A DNA stretch of 64,000 bases from Phyllobacterium chamaecytisi (GTDB lineage Bacteria; Pseudomonadota; Alphaproteobacteria; Rhizobiales; Rhizobiaceae), in assembly GCF_020164455.1 (NCBI RefSeq), contig NZ_JAIQWW010000022.1:46921-110920 (forward strand). The letters are read 5' to 3'. The translations under genes and the position numbers were made by a program. Position 1 is the stretch's first letter. The number at the start of each line of letters is the position of its first letter. This document shows, piece after piece, positions 24,147 to 33,652 of the stretch. The notes below the pieces were generated by a model, which worked only from the letters and a program-made list of their open reading frames with translations, was not told the DNA's origin and searched no databases.

Positions 24147-26384
24147 ATGACTGATACTGCCTCGACGTCACCAAAGTTTCTGTTCAGGGCGACTTTGCCA
24201 ATTTTTGGCATTGCCATGGCTGTTTGCGTTGCAATTTTCGCGCTGCTCGCATGGTCAAGTCGGATGACTGATCAGATTGCCGTTGAGCGGCAGGAACGGC
24301 TGCTCGCCTTGGTACTATCGCAGGCGCAGTTCTCGATCGCTCACGATCAGGAAAGCGCGACCGTCTGGGATGAGGCGGTACGCCAGGTCAAAATTCCCGA
24401 CAATGGGGAGTGGCTGAGCAACAATCTTGGCGGCTGGATGACCACGTATTTTGGTCATGATGCGGTCTATGTTCTCGACGGAAAAGACAATGTTCTGTAC
24501 GCCTTTGCTGATGGCAAGCAGATCGATCGTTCCGTGTATGACATTGCCAGATCGAGCGTCGCCCCGCTTGCGTCGAAGCTTCGCGAACTGTTGCGCAATC
24601 CCGATCCCGACGGATTTGGTGACCGGGTATTGAGCGCAGGCGCCTCGGAAATCGTCACACTTGGCAGCCGGCCGGCAATCGTCAGCGTCAAACCGATCGT
24701 CTCCGATAGCGGCAACGTTTTACAGACGGTTGATGAAACCTACCTGCACGTGTCCGTTCGCTATCTGGACAAGAGCTTCATCGCAGACCTTGAACGAGAC
24801 TATCTTTTTGATGGCCTGCGATACGCATTACAAGACACATTGCAAGCAGGCGAATACAGTTATCCACTTCGGTCCACCGCCGGGAATACCATTGGATATT
24901 TTATCTGGCAGCCCTATCGCCCCGGTTCCACGGTCATGACGCAAATTGGCCCGGCATTTGTCGGCATTGTGCTGTTGATGTTGGGCATCATGGCGGTCCT
25001 CCTGGCGGTCCTACGCCTGAGATCCGCCAGGCTGCGCGACAGCGAAGAGCGGATGAACTTTCTCGCACTGCATGATTCCATGACCGGTCTGCCCAACCGG
25101 GCACATTTCAACGATAAGCTCGATGAGGCACTGTCAACCATCAGGAATGCCTCGGTGGCAGTGCTGTATCTCGATCTCGATAGATTCAAGCAGGTCAACG
25201 ACACGCTCGGACATCCGGTGGGTGATGAGCTCATCCGGCAGTTCACGAAGCGCCTCAAAGACATCATCGACCAGAAGACTTTCATGGCCCGGGTCGGCGG
25301 TGATGAATTCACGATCATTGTTCCCAACTTCGGACCACTTTCGGCGCTCGAAGCGCTGTGCGAGCAAATAATAACCGTTGTCCGGTATCCATTCGATATC
25401 GATGGAAACCATATCTTCATCGGCGTAAGCATAGGCGTCGCCACCGCGCCACTGGACGGTACTGGGGGCGACGAGCTTGTCAGAAAGGCCGATATAGCGC
25501 TCTATCACGCAAAGACCGCCGGTCGAAGCCGGTTTGCAATGTTTGGTAAAGAGATGGACGCCATGTTGCAGCAGCGCCGTGCCTTGGAACGGGAGTTGCG
25601 CAAGGCCGTGAAGTCGGAAAACCAGATACAGATTGAGTATCAACCGCTTTATTCGGCCGAGGAACAGCATATCACCGGGGTTGAGGCTCTCCTGCGTTGG
25701 CAACATCCGGAACGCGGCTGGATTTCGCCGGAAGTGTTCATACCCATAGCGGAAGAAGCGGGCCTGATCGAAGCGTTGGGCGAACGTGTTCTGCGGCAGG
25801 CTTGCGCGGAATCGCGATCATGGCCAATCCAGACCCTCGCCGTAAACGTGTCGGCAGTCGAATTGAGAAATCCGGCCTATGCGATGAAAGTTGCGAAACT
25901 GCTATCGGCAATCGGAATGGATCCTCGCCGGCTCGAATTGGAGATTACGGAAAGTACTCTTACCGACAGCGCCGGACATTGTGAACACAACATCAGGGCG
26001 CTTCGTGCATTGGGTGTGACCATCGCGCTTGATGATTTTGGAACGGGCTTTTCGTCACTTGGACGACTGCAGCAGCTTGAAGTCGATCGCATTAAGATTG
26101 ATCGAAGCTTTGTTCAGGGCTTCGGCCGCTCGGCCAATGACGAAGACATTGTCAAAGCCATTGTGAATCTTGCCCACGCAAAAGGTCTTCGTACGACAGC
26201 GGAAGGCGTGGAAACAACCGAGCAAAGTGACTACCTACGCCAGATCGGCTGCGATGATCTTCAAGGCTTTCTTCTGTCCCGTCCTATGTCCGCGGCGGGT
26301 ATCGAACGCCTGCTGCGCGTCTCTGGTTCACTTGATCCGCTTTTTCCAACCGCGCACGACAAAAGTGGTGGGAATCCATTATAG
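24147..26384 (+). CDS. CHASE4-GGDEF-EAL cyclic-di-GMP enzyme
   Basis: 745 residues. Membrane helix ~14-36, periplasmic CHASE4 sensor ~40-260 (ATVWDEAVRQ, WLSNNLGGWMTTYFGHDAVYVLD), helix ~266-290, GGDEF domain ~300-465 and EAL domain ~485-735. The cyclase motif GGDEF at 384-388 is intact, with DLDRFKQVND before it. No RxxD inhibitory site is seen at the usual place five residues upstream. The phosphodiesterase motif EALLRW at 513-518, NVSAVELRN and DDFGTGFSSL are also intact. Both activities are therefore possible. The ribosome-binding site is weak. Confidence 0.9.
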   Translation: MTDTASTSPKFLFRATLPIFGIAMAVCVAIFALLAWSSRMTDQIAVERQERLLALVLSQAQFSIAHDQESATVWDEAVRQVKIPDNGEWLSNNLGGWMTTYFGHDAVYVLDGKDNVLYAFADGKQIDRSVYDIARSSVAPLASKLRELLRNPDPDGFGDRVLSAGASEIVTLGSRPAIVSVKPIVSDSGNVLQTVDETYLHVSVRYLDKSFIADLERDYLFDGLRYALQDTLQAGEYSYPLRSTAGNTIGYFIWQPYRPGSTVMTQIGPAFVGIVLLMLGIMAVLLAVLRLRSARLRDSEERMNFLALHDSMTGLPNRAHFNDKLDEALSTIRNASVAVLYLDLDRFKQVNDTLGHPVGDELIRQFTKRLKDIIDQKTFMARVGGDEFTIIVPNFGPLSALEALCEQIITVVRYPFDIDGNHIFIGVSIGVATAPLDGTGGDELVRKADIALYHAKTAGRSRFAMFGKEMDAMLQQRRALERELRKAVKSENQIQIEYQPLYSAEEQHITGVEALLRWQHPERGWISPEVFIPIAEEAGLIEALGERVLRQACAESRSWPIQTLAVNVSAVELRNPAYAMKVAKLLSAIGMDPRRLELEITESTLTDSAGHCEHNIRALRALGVTIALDDFGTGFSSLGRLQQLEVDRIKIDRSFVQGFGRSANDEDIVKAIVNLAHAKGLRTTAEGVETTEQSDYLRQIGCDDLQGFLLSRPMSAAGIERLLRVSGSLDPLFPTAHDKSGGNPL

Positions 26385-26452
26385 AACACAGCTGACAGAT
26401 GCGATGATTCGACGGTCAGAACGAACAGGTTCTTAACGAGCAAGAGGCTGCG

Positions 26453-26965
26453 ATGCTTATTTTGTTTATCACTCTTGCTGTTGTATTTCGGGTGGCAACG
26501 CTCCTCATTTCGATCAGCAATGAGCGGAAGCTGAAAGCTGCCGGCGCCACGGAGATTGGCAAGACCAACTCAAACATCCTGGCTGTCGCGCATGTTGCGT
26601 TTTATCTGTGTGCGATCATCGAATACGCGTTCACTGACCACAGTATAGACACCGTCACTTGGCTCGGACTGGCCATCTATCTTGTTGGTGCAATATTCCT
26701 GATAGTGGTGATTGCGAGCCTTGGTCCACAATGGACAGTCAAACTCATCATCGCTCGAAATCACGTGCTGGTTACGTCCCTGCTGTTCCGTCTTGTCAGG
26801 CATCCGAATTATTACCTGAACATCCTTCCGGAGCTCATCGGATTTGCGCTCACGCTCCATGCATTCTGGACGCTTGTCGTAGGCATGCCTCTCTATCTGA
26901 TCCCGCTTTTGGTTCGGATTGGTCAGGAGGAAAAAGCCATGCGTGTCCACTTCCCCCAGTATTGA
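26453..26965 (+). CDS. Isoprenylcysteine carboxyl methyltransferase-like membrane protein
   Basis: 170 residues with four or five membrane segments. The C-terminal half has the ICMT/phospholipid-methyltransferase signature RHPNYYLNILPELIGFAL and, near the end, RIGQEEKAMRVHFPQY. Bacterial members are thought to be SAM-dependent methyltransferases of the inner membrane with unknown substrates. It lies 68 bases after the GGDEF-EAL gene on the same strand; a shared transcript is possible. ATG 26453 follows AAGAGG. Confidence 0.8.
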   Translation: MLILFITLAVVFRVATLLISISNERKLKAAGATEIGKTNSNILAVAHVAFYLCAIIEYAFTDHSIDTVTWLGLAIYLVGAIFLIVVIASLGPQWTVKLIIARNHVLVTSLLFRLVRHPNYYLNILPELIGFALTLHAFWTLVVGMPLYLIPLLVRIGQEEKAMRVHFPQY

Positions 26966-27118
26966 TGCACGTTCGTATTCCGACGACTTTTCAGGGAGCC
27001 ATCTCCAGCACCGGCTGGTTATTTCCAGCTTATGCACAGAAACGGGCTGTATGGATAAGCTTCGTTTGACATGGCAATCATTGCTGATTGGCAGCAAGAC
27101 GTTTGGCCATCATGTGTC

Positions 27119-27913
27119 CTATCTCACCTCCTTCGCCCGTTTGGTACCTCGCGAAAAGTTCACAACGATCGCAATCAACACCGTGCCGACAATGAAAACG
27201 AAGGCCGCGGCGGCGATCGCCGGGCTGATGTTTTCCCGTATCGTGGAGAACATTTGCCGTGCGAGTGTCCGCTGGTTTGGCCCCGCCACGAACAGCGTCA
27301 GCACGACTTCGTCCAACGACGTCGCAAAAGCGAAAACAGCCCCAGATACGATACCGGGGAGCGCCAGCGGCAAGGTTACTTGTTTCAGCACCGTAACGGG
27401 TGCTGCGCCGAGACTGGCTGCCGCCTGCTCCAGCCGGCGATCAATCCCCTGCAATACCGCCAGGACGTTGACAACGACAAAGGGCACCGCCACCACAGTG
27501 TGGGCTATGATCACCCCAAGATAGGTGTTGGTCAAAGCATATCGAGCAAACATGAGCTGCATGCCGACGCCGAGCACCACCGCCGGCACCACCATCGGCA
27601 AGAGAAAAACCGTCTTGATTGTCGTAAGGACAAGCGAAAGCTGCTTGTCGCGCAGTCCGAGGGCACCAACGGTTCCCAGGAATGTCGCAAGCACCGTGGT
27701 GCCGCAACCGATGATGAGGCTGTTGATGATGGACCGCTGCCACACACCGGCGGTGAACAGCTCAACGAACCATCGGGTTGAGTAAGCTGGAATGGGATAG
27801 TTGAGGAAGACACTGTCGGTGAAAGCGAGCGGCAGGATCGCAATCAGCGGTGCGATCAGAAAGAAGACGGTCGCAGAACCGAAAATCAGTTTCGAAAAAC
27901 GCAACACGCTCAC
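27119..27913 (-). CDS. ABC importer permease, PotI/PotC type
   Basis: 264 residues with six predicted membrane helices and the permease EAA loop EQAAASLGAAPVTVLKQVTLPLALPGI (about 165-191). This is the second permease of a polyamine/opine-type importer. It starts at GTG 27913, overlapping the upstream permease stop by 4 bases (GTGA), so translation is coupled. The much longer frame to 28525 is a read-through shadow. Last gene of the operon. Confidence 0.85.
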   Translation of the reverse strand: MSVLRFSKLIFGSATVFFLIAPLIAILPLAFTDSVFLNYPIPAYSTRWFVELFTAGVWQRSIINSLIIGCGTTVLATFLGTVGALGLRDKQLSLVLTTIKTVFLLPMVVPAVVLGVGMQLMFARYALTNTYLGVIIAHTVVAVPFVVVNVLAVLQGIDRRLEQAAASLGAAPVTVLKQVTLPLALPGIVSGAVFAFATSLDEVVLTLFVAGPNQRTLARQMFSTIRENISPAIAAAAFVFIVGTVLIAIVVNFSRGTKRAKEVR

Positions 27914-29091
27914 GGACTCGTTTCCCGTTCTGACGAAAGTCTGAGATATATCGCATAGAGGATCATCGTGGCCGCCAGGAGGACCAGCCCGAGCGCCCCT
28001 GCCATGCCCCAGTTGGCTGCGCCCGTGGCGTAGTAGGCGATCACCGAACTGATCATCTGATCCTTCGCGCCACCGATCAGGGCCGGCGTGATGTAGTAAC
28101 CGAGCGCGCTCATGAATACCAGGAGCGAACCAGAAACGACGCCGCGCAGCCCGAGCGGCAGCAAGACATTCAAGAATGCCCTGACGGGATGAGCGCCCAA
28201 CGACGCCGCGGCCGGCATCAGGTTTTTGGGGATACCGATCAGCACACTGAAGATCGGAAGCACCATGAAGGGAAGCAGGACATGGGTCATGGCGATGATG
28301 ACGCCGGCTCGGTTGAAGATCAGCGGTATCGGACTTGACGTTACGCCCGATTGCATCAAGACCGAATTGATCAGCCCCCTGTCCTGCAACAAGATGAACC
28401 ATGCCGCGGTTCGCACCAGCAATGACGTCCAGAGCGGGAGCAGCACCGCGCCCAGCAACAATTGGCGCTTCCAGCCATCGACCGAGGCAGCGATCATGGC
28501 GAAGGGAAAACCGATCAAAACGCACGCCCCTGTCACCGTCAAAGCCATCACAAATGTCCGCAGCATGATGGCCTTGTTCGCCGAAGCATCAGCCGGAACG
28601 GAGGCAATTGCACCGGACGCGTCCCGTTGCAGGTCAACTGCTGCCAAAAGATTGCGGTCCGTGATTTTCGAAGATGCTGCCACGCTGACGGCCTGCCAGT
28701 AGGAAATGTCACCCCATCGCTTGTCCAGCGCAACAAGATCAATGCTTCCGGCCGTGTCCAAAGCAGCCTTACGCGTTTTGGGCATCAAGGTGCGAAAGCC
28801 GGATTTGGCACTGTTCAGCCGCCGGACAAGATCCCCGAACAACTGGTCGTCGCTGATCTGGCGCAGGTCGGCAACGAAAGCAGCTTGCATTTCGACGGTT
28901 GGGGGGCTGGTGCGATTCCAGCTCGAAACCGATCTCGCGGTGGCGGGGAGCGTGCGTGCCGCCACCGGGTCGGACACAGCGGACTTCATCATCGTGACGA
29001 GCGGCAACGCAAAAAAAACAATAAGGAACAGCAACAGCGGCGCGACAAGCGCCAGGGAAATCACCTGTTTGCTGAGCCTTGGCGCATTCAT
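27910..29091 (-). CDS. ABC importer permease, PotH/PotB type, with large insert
   Basis: 393 residues. First helix near residues 10-30, then an unusually long ~140-residue extracytoplasmic region before the remaining five helices. Permease EAA loop: PAAASLGAHPVRAFLNVLLPLGLRGV. ATG 29091 overlaps the ATPase stop (ATGA). PotB-type permeases are ~280-310 residues; the long periplasmic insert is typical of one branch of this family. Confidence 0.85.
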   Translation of the reverse strand: MNAPRLSKQVISLALVAPLLLFLIVFFALPLVTMMKSAVSDPVAARTLPATARSVSSWNRTSPPTVEMQAAFVADLRQISDDQLFGDLVRRLNSAKSGFRTLMPKTRKAALDTAGSIDLVALDKRWGDISYWQAVSVAASSKITDRNLLAAVDLQRDASGAIASVPADASANKAIMLRTFVMALTVTGACVLIGFPFAMIAASVDGWKRQLLLGAVLLPLWTSLLVRTAAWFILLQDRGLINSVLMQSGVTSSPIPLIFNRAGVIIAMTHVLLPFMVLPIFSVLIGIPKNLMPAAASLGAHPVRAFLNVLLPLGLRGVVSGSLLVFMSALGYYITPALIGGAKDQMISSVIAYYATGAANWGMAGALGLVLLAATMILYAIYLRLSSERETSP

Positions 29092-30155
29092 GGACGGACC
29101 ACCCAGCAATCGGACGACAGGAAGGAAAGTTGCACCTCATCACCAATCGAAAGCGTGGGCTGGCTGCGGTCCGTCTTGATGATCAGCGACTGGCCGTCGC
29201 TTCGTGCAATCAGCCGCAAATGATCCCCGTGATAGACGATATCGGAGACGGCGGCGGTGATGTTGTTGCCCGCAGCCTCGCGGCGTCCCACCTTTATCCG
29301 CTCGGGTCTTATCGACAGGCAAACTTTGCTGTTTGGGCCAAGGTCCGTGGCTGTTTCAACGAGAACCTGCTGGCCGGCGGGCAACTGGACACGGGCCGTG
29401 CCACCTTCCATGCTTTTTACCGTACCCCAGACCAGATTTGTCTCGCCAATGAACTCCGCGACGAATTGCGTGCTCGGATGGTCGTAGATATCCGAGGGTT
29501 TGCCAATCTGTTCTATTTTTCCGCGATTGAAAATCGCGATGCGATCCGACATCGTCAACGCCTCCGATTGATCGTGCGTCACAAAGACGATCGTCAGCTT
29601 GAGCCGCCGATGCAGATCCCTGATGTCCAATTGCATTTGTTCGCGCAGTTGCTTGTCCAGTGCGCCGAGCGGCTCGTCCATCAAGACCACTTCTGGCTCG
29701 AAGATCAGGGCACGTGCCAATGCAACCCGTTGCTGCTGTCCGCCCGACAGCTGTGACGGACGCCGCTCGGCAAGTGAACCAAGCTGCACCATATCGAGCG
29801 CCTTTCCCACGCGCTCCTTCACCTCCGCACGCGGGAGGCTGCGCATTTTCAAGGGGAAGGCGACGTTCTGCGAAACCGTCATGTGCGGGAAGAGCGCATA
29901 ATTCTGGAAGACAACACCCATATTGCGTCTGTGCGGCGGCAAACTGTCAATTCGTTTGCCGCCCGCCCAGATCGCGCCGCTTGTCGGATTCTCGAAACCC
30001 GCAAGCATCATAAGTATCGTCGTTTTGCCCGAACCGGAGGGACCAAGCAGGCTGATGAACTCCCCCTTGCCGATCTCAAGATTCAGTCCCTCGACCACGG
30101 TGAGGAGCCCGAAGGATTTGCTGACCTCCTCCAAGCGGATGAATGGATTGTTCAA
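29088..30155 (-). CDS. ABC importer ATPase, PotA/PotG type
   Basis: 355 residues. Walker A GPSGSGKTT near 39-47, Q-loop VFQNYALFPH, signature LSGGQQQRVALARAL, Walker B VVLMDEPLGALD, switch His in VFVTHDQ. The C-terminal ~110 residues form the TOBE regulatory domain. It starts at TTG 30155 behind GAGGTGATCGACG; no better in-frame start exists. It energises the two permeases that follow. Confidence 0.9.
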   Translation of the reverse strand: MNNPFIRLEEVSKSFGLLTVVEGLNLEIGKGEFISLLGPSGSGKTTILMMLAGFENPTSGAIWAGGKRIDSLPPHRRNMGVVFQNYALFPHMTVSQNVAFPLKMRSLPRAEVKERVGKALDMVQLGSLAERRPSQLSGGQQQRVALARALIFEPEVVLMDEPLGALDKQLREQMQLDIRDLHRRLKLTIVFVTHDQSEALTMSDRIAIFNRGKIEQIGKPSDIYDHPSTQFVAEFIGETNLVWGTVKSMEGGTARVQLPAGQQVLVETATDLGPNSKVCLSIRPERIKVGRREAAGNNITAAVSDIVYHGDHLRLIARSDGQSLIIKTDRSQPTLSIGDEVQLSFLSSDCWVVRP

Positions 30156-30278
30156 CGTCGATCACCTCGGCTCTCGGGAAGCAATGCGCAATGGCGACGG
30201 CTCCGACAAACCGCGGGCCTGTCCGTCACAACAGTGAAGGCAGGACCGCGTATCTCTCAGCGCTCATGCAGGACAAAG

Positions 30279-31319
30279 TCATTGCGCGAGCCAGGCATTG
30301 AACCGCTGCGTCAGGGCCTCGGAATTGTCGGTCCAGAAATCAACATCCAGGGAAATCGCTCCCTTGAGATTGTCCGGCGACGTCGGAAGCTCGGTCTGGA
30401 ACTTTGCAGGCACGAGTTCGCCTGCCTCAATGTTGGGAAGTCCGTAGGCGATGTATTCGGGCAATTTAGACTGGTTGTGCGCCTTGCTTGCATAGGCTAT
30501 GAAGTCCATCGCCGTGTCCTTGTTGGGACTGTCCTTCAGCACCACCCAACTGTCGATAGCATAGATGCTGCCCGGAAACACAAAGCCGAAGTGCTTGCCT
30601 TCGGACCGGTTCAAACCGCTGATACGACCGTTATAAGCAGTCGTCATGACCACCTCTCCCGAGGAGAGCAACTGAAGCGGCTGCGCTCCGGCCTCCCACC
30701 AGACAATGTTCGGCTTCAGCTCATCGAGTTTTTTGAAGGCTCTATCGACGCCTTCCGGGGTAGCAAGGACTGAGTAAACTTCATCGGCAGCCACACCGTC
30801 CGCCATCAAGGCGAATTCGAGCGCGTATTTCGCTCCTTTGCGCAAGCCTCGCTTGCCGGGAATCTTCTTCGTGTCCCAAAAGTCGGCCCAAGAGGCCGGC
30901 GCTTGTTTCAACTTGTCGCCATCGTAGGAAATTCCAGTTGACCAAACGATGGCGCCAACGCCGCAATCGCTGACGGCAGCGGGTAAGAACTTGGACTTGC
31001 CGCCCAACTTGTCCCAGTCGACCTTTTCGTAAATGCCGTCCGCGCAGCCAAGCGCAAGTTCCTCGGCCTCAACCTGGACAGCATCCCAGTTTGGAACGCC
31101 CGCTTTCACCTTGGCCTGAAGCACGCCGTATCCGCCGTCCCAGCTCTCATCGAGCAGCGGCTTTCCAGCCAGCTTTGCGAAAGGCTCGAAATAGATTTTG
31201 CGCTGAGCGTCCTGGTAGTTCCCGCCCCAAGACACGACTGTCAGATCACGGGCTTCAGCGGTCGCTGTTCCGACGGTCGCCAACGCGCATGCTATCAACG
31301 TTGCGTTCAGAATTTTCAT
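30279..31319 (-). CDS. Periplasmic solute-binding protein, PotD/PotF type
   Basis: 346 residues from the second ATG at 31319, which has AAGGGGA at proper spacing; ATG 31325 is too close. Signal peptide MKILNATLIACALATVGTATAEA. The mature protein begins RDLTVVSWGGNYQDAQRKIYFEPF, the start typical of spermidine/putrescine-type receptors, and ends with VDFWTDNSEALTQRFNAWLAQ. Substrate could be a polyamine, opine, amino acid derivative or sulfonate. First gene of the transport operon, 101 bases after the regulator. Confidence 0.9.
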   Translation of the reverse strand: MKILNATLIACALATVGTATAEARDLTVVSWGGNYQDAQRKIYFEPFAKLAGKPLLDESWDGGYGVLQAKVKAGVPNWDAVQVEAEELALGCADGIYEKVDWDKLGGKSKFLPAAVSDCGVGAIVWSTGISYDGDKLKQAPASWADFWDTKKIPGKRGLRKGAKYALEFALMADGVAADEVYSVLATPEGVDRAFKKLDELKPNIVWWEAGAQPLQLLSSGEVVMTTAYNGRISGLNRSEGKHFGFVFPGSIYAIDSWVVLKDSPNKDTAMDFIAYASKAHNQSKLPEYIAYGLPNIEAGELVPAKFQTELPTSPDNLKGAISLDVDFWTDNSEALTQRFNAWLAQ

Positions 31320-31420
31320 TGTCATTCCCCTTGTTTTTCTATGACCAAACTAAGAAACCACAGTTTGACTCGATTGAAAGCCTGATAAAGCGCCGCGGTG
31401 ATTAAAATCACCATTCCAAG

Positions 31421-31969
31421 TCAATATGTCGGCGGGGTTATCGCGCTCAAGATCTCGCTCTTCTGCTCGCCGACGTTGCGGAAGCGATGGGGGAGCCGGC
31501 TGTCGAAATAGTACCCATCGCCCTGGTTCAGGATCTTTTTCTGGCCGCCAACGGTCACTTCCACAGCACCTTTGATCACCATTCCCGCCTCCTGCGCGGC
31601 ATGCGCGAAGGCTTCTCCGGTGTCAGCGCCGACCGCGTAGGTCTCGTGCAGCATTAGAAGTTGCCGGTTAGGATGGTTGAGCCCGATGACACGGTAGGAG
31701 ATGGTGTCGACCTTGCCGATCTCTACCAATTCCTCTCCTCCGTAGAACGGTGTGTATGGCAGGCTCGACTGAAGATCGCTGAAGAACCCGGGGAGCGTCG
31801 TCCCGAGCGCGTCCAGCACCGCGCTCAACGTGTCGATTGACGGACTCATCCTGTCCCGCTCGATCAGGGAAATGGTGGAATGGGAGATTCCGGACCTCAC
31901 TGCCAGCTCTCGCACGCCCAAATCGCGCCTGCGCCGCATCTCTTTCAATTTGACGCCGATTTTTGGCAT
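31421..31969 (-). CDS. XRE-cupin transcriptional regulator
   Basis: 182 residues from ATG 31969. Residues 5-60: HTH_XRE (LKEMRRRRDLGVRELAVRSGISHSTISLIERDRMSPSIDTLSAVLDAL). Residues ~105-180: a cupin with HAAQEAGMVIKGAVEVTVGG and GDGYYFDSRLPHRFRNVG. The PuuR-like architecture suggests a regulator that senses a small ligand through the cupin. It lies upstream of the ABC genes and divergent from the HisD-like gene, so it probably controls both from the 31970-32139 gap. Confidence 0.88.
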   Translation of the reverse strand: MPKIGVKLKEMRRRRDLGVRELAVRSGISHSTISLIERDRMSPSIDTLSAVLDALGTTLPGFFSDLQSSLPYTPFYGGEELVEIGKVDTISYRVIGLNHPNRQLLMLHETYAVGADTGEAFAHAAQEAGMVIKGAVEVTVGGQKKILNQGDGYYFDSRLPHRFRNVGEQKSEILSAITPPTY

Positions 31970-32139
31970 TGGATGTTCCCAAGATTGGAGTGCCTCATCG
32001 AAACAGCCTGTCACCACACGACGTACACAACGCGCCGCCTTGGTGAATATACTGAACAGATGCTCCGCCAGCAATTGCAGTAACGCGGCGGGTGCCCGAT
32101 TGTGACGACATTCCTCCAACAAGCAACCCGGAGATCCAA

Positions 32140-33423
32140 ATGGCAAACCGCTCCCGCCAATTCGGTGACAGGATAAATCATCTCAAGCAGCCAGACGTTG
32201 TCTCGATTTCGGATACTGCTGCAATTGAGGCCGTGGTCAAGGACATCATTGCGAATGTGCGGGCACGCGGAGACGATGCCGTCGGAGAATATGCACGCAC
32301 CTATGACCGGTCCGATCTAGTCACATTCGAGGTGAGCCACGAGGATCGCCTGGAAGCCGTTGCCAATCTCGATCCCCAGACCAGGAAAGACACTGAGTTT
32401 GCCATTGAGCGCGTCAAGGCGTTCGCCGAAGCGCAACTGCGAACCCTACTTCCGCTCGAATTCGACGCCCTTCCGGGACTACACCTCGGACACCGCGTCA
32501 TTCCGATTGAGGTTGTTGGAGCCTATGTGCCCGGGGGCCGATATCCGATCCTATCTGCACCCGTCATGACTATCGTGCCGGCAAAGGTTGCCGGCTGCGA
32601 TCATGTCATCGCCTGCCTGCCGCCCAACGCCCATCCGGCCATGATTGCCGGCTGCCATTTGTCGGGTGCCGACAGGATCTTCAAAGTGGGCGGTGCGCAG
32701 GCCATTGCCGCCATGGCGTTCGGCACCGAAACCATTCCCGCCGTCGACAAGATCGTTGGACCCGGCAACGCCTACGTCAATGAAGCCAAGCGGCAGGTGT
32801 TCGGCCAGGTGGGCATCGACCAATTGGCAGGCCCCAGCGAAATTTATATCGTTGCCGACGAAACAGGCGACGCGGAGATGATCGCCACCGACCTTCTGGC
32901 GCAAGCCGAACACGATGTCAGGACCCGGGTTGGCCTTATCACAACCGATCAAAAACTCGCCGAGGCTGCACTGGAGGCGGTGGAACGCCAGCTGGCAACA
33001 CTGCCCACGGCCGACGTCGCCGGCGTCGCCTGGCGTGACTACGGTGAGATCACCGTTTGTGCCGATGAAGCCGCAATGATCGCGTATTCGGACCACATCG
33101 CGGCCGAACACCTTGAGGTTCACACACGCGATGCCCATTCTACGGCAGGAAAATTGCGCAACTATGGCTCGCTCTTCATCGGGGAACTTGCCAGCGTTGT
33201 GTACTCTGACAAGTGCTGCGGGACGAATCACACGCTTCCGACCATGGCCGCAGGACGTTACACCGGAGGTCTCTGGGTAGGTTCCTACGTCAAGGTGTGC
33301 ACCCACCAATGGCTCGACGCGCGCGGTGTGGCCGCGGTCGCTCCCCCCTCAGTACGGCAAAGTCGCACAGAGGGTATGGAGGGCCATCGCCGGGCCGCGG
33401 CGCTTCGACTGAGCCGGCAATAA
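32140..33423 (+). CDS. Histidinol-dehydrogenase-family enzyme, HpsN-like
   Basis: 427 residues from ATG 32140 (GGAG upstream). NAD-binding region VGAYVPGGRYPILSAPVMTIVPAKVAG. All zinc ligands and catalytic residues of HisD are present: Gln255 and His258 in QAEHD, Glu323-His324 in AEHL, Asp357 in SDKCCGTNHTLP, His416 near the end. The context is not histidine synthesis: it is divergent from an XRE-cupin regulator and a PotFGHI-like importer. HisD paralogues such as HpsN oxidise dihydroxypropanesulfonate. The likely role is catabolism of the imported compound; the substrate is not decidable from sequence alone. Confidence 0.85.
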   Translation: MANRSRQFGDRINHLKQPDVVSISDTAAIEAVVKDIIANVRARGDDAVGEYARTYDRSDLVTFEVSHEDRLEAVANLDPQTRKDTEFAIERVKAFAEAQLRTLLPLEFDALPGLHLGHRVIPIEVVGAYVPGGRYPILSAPVMTIVPAKVAGCDHVIACLPPNAHPAMIAGCHLSGADRIFKVGGAQAIAAMAFGTETIPAVDKIVGPGNAYVNEAKRQVFGQVGIDQLAGPSEIYIVADETGDAEMIATDLLAQAEHDVRTRVGLITTDQKLAEAALEAVERQLATLPTADVAGVAWRDYGEITVCADEAAMIAYSDHIAAEHLEVHTRDAHSTAGKLRNYGSLFIGELASVVYSDKCCGTNHTLPTMAAGRYTGGLWVGSYVKVCTHQWLDARGVAAVAPPSVRQSRTEGMEGHRRAAALRLSRQ

Positions 33424-33652
33424 TGGCTTCCGTCTCAGGATCGCGCATCGAGTCGCCGCAGCTCATTAGCCGAGCAGGCCTTTGCAACTTCAAACTCCTG
33501 CAAAGATCGACCAGGGACATTCGGTCCTTCGACTGGCCGGAATCAGGTTTGTGTTCGAACGCAGTACCCGTGTCCGCAACGGCCGCGATCACGCGAACTT
33601 CCGCTCCGGGTTAGCTCCCGACACGTAGCGGTTTTAGGAATTCCGCGACTTC

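Noticed and set aside
27914..28525. N-terminal extension of the second permease to 468 residues
   Set aside because: Translation of the upstream permease gene in another frame; the GTGA overlap at 27910-27913 gives the true start.
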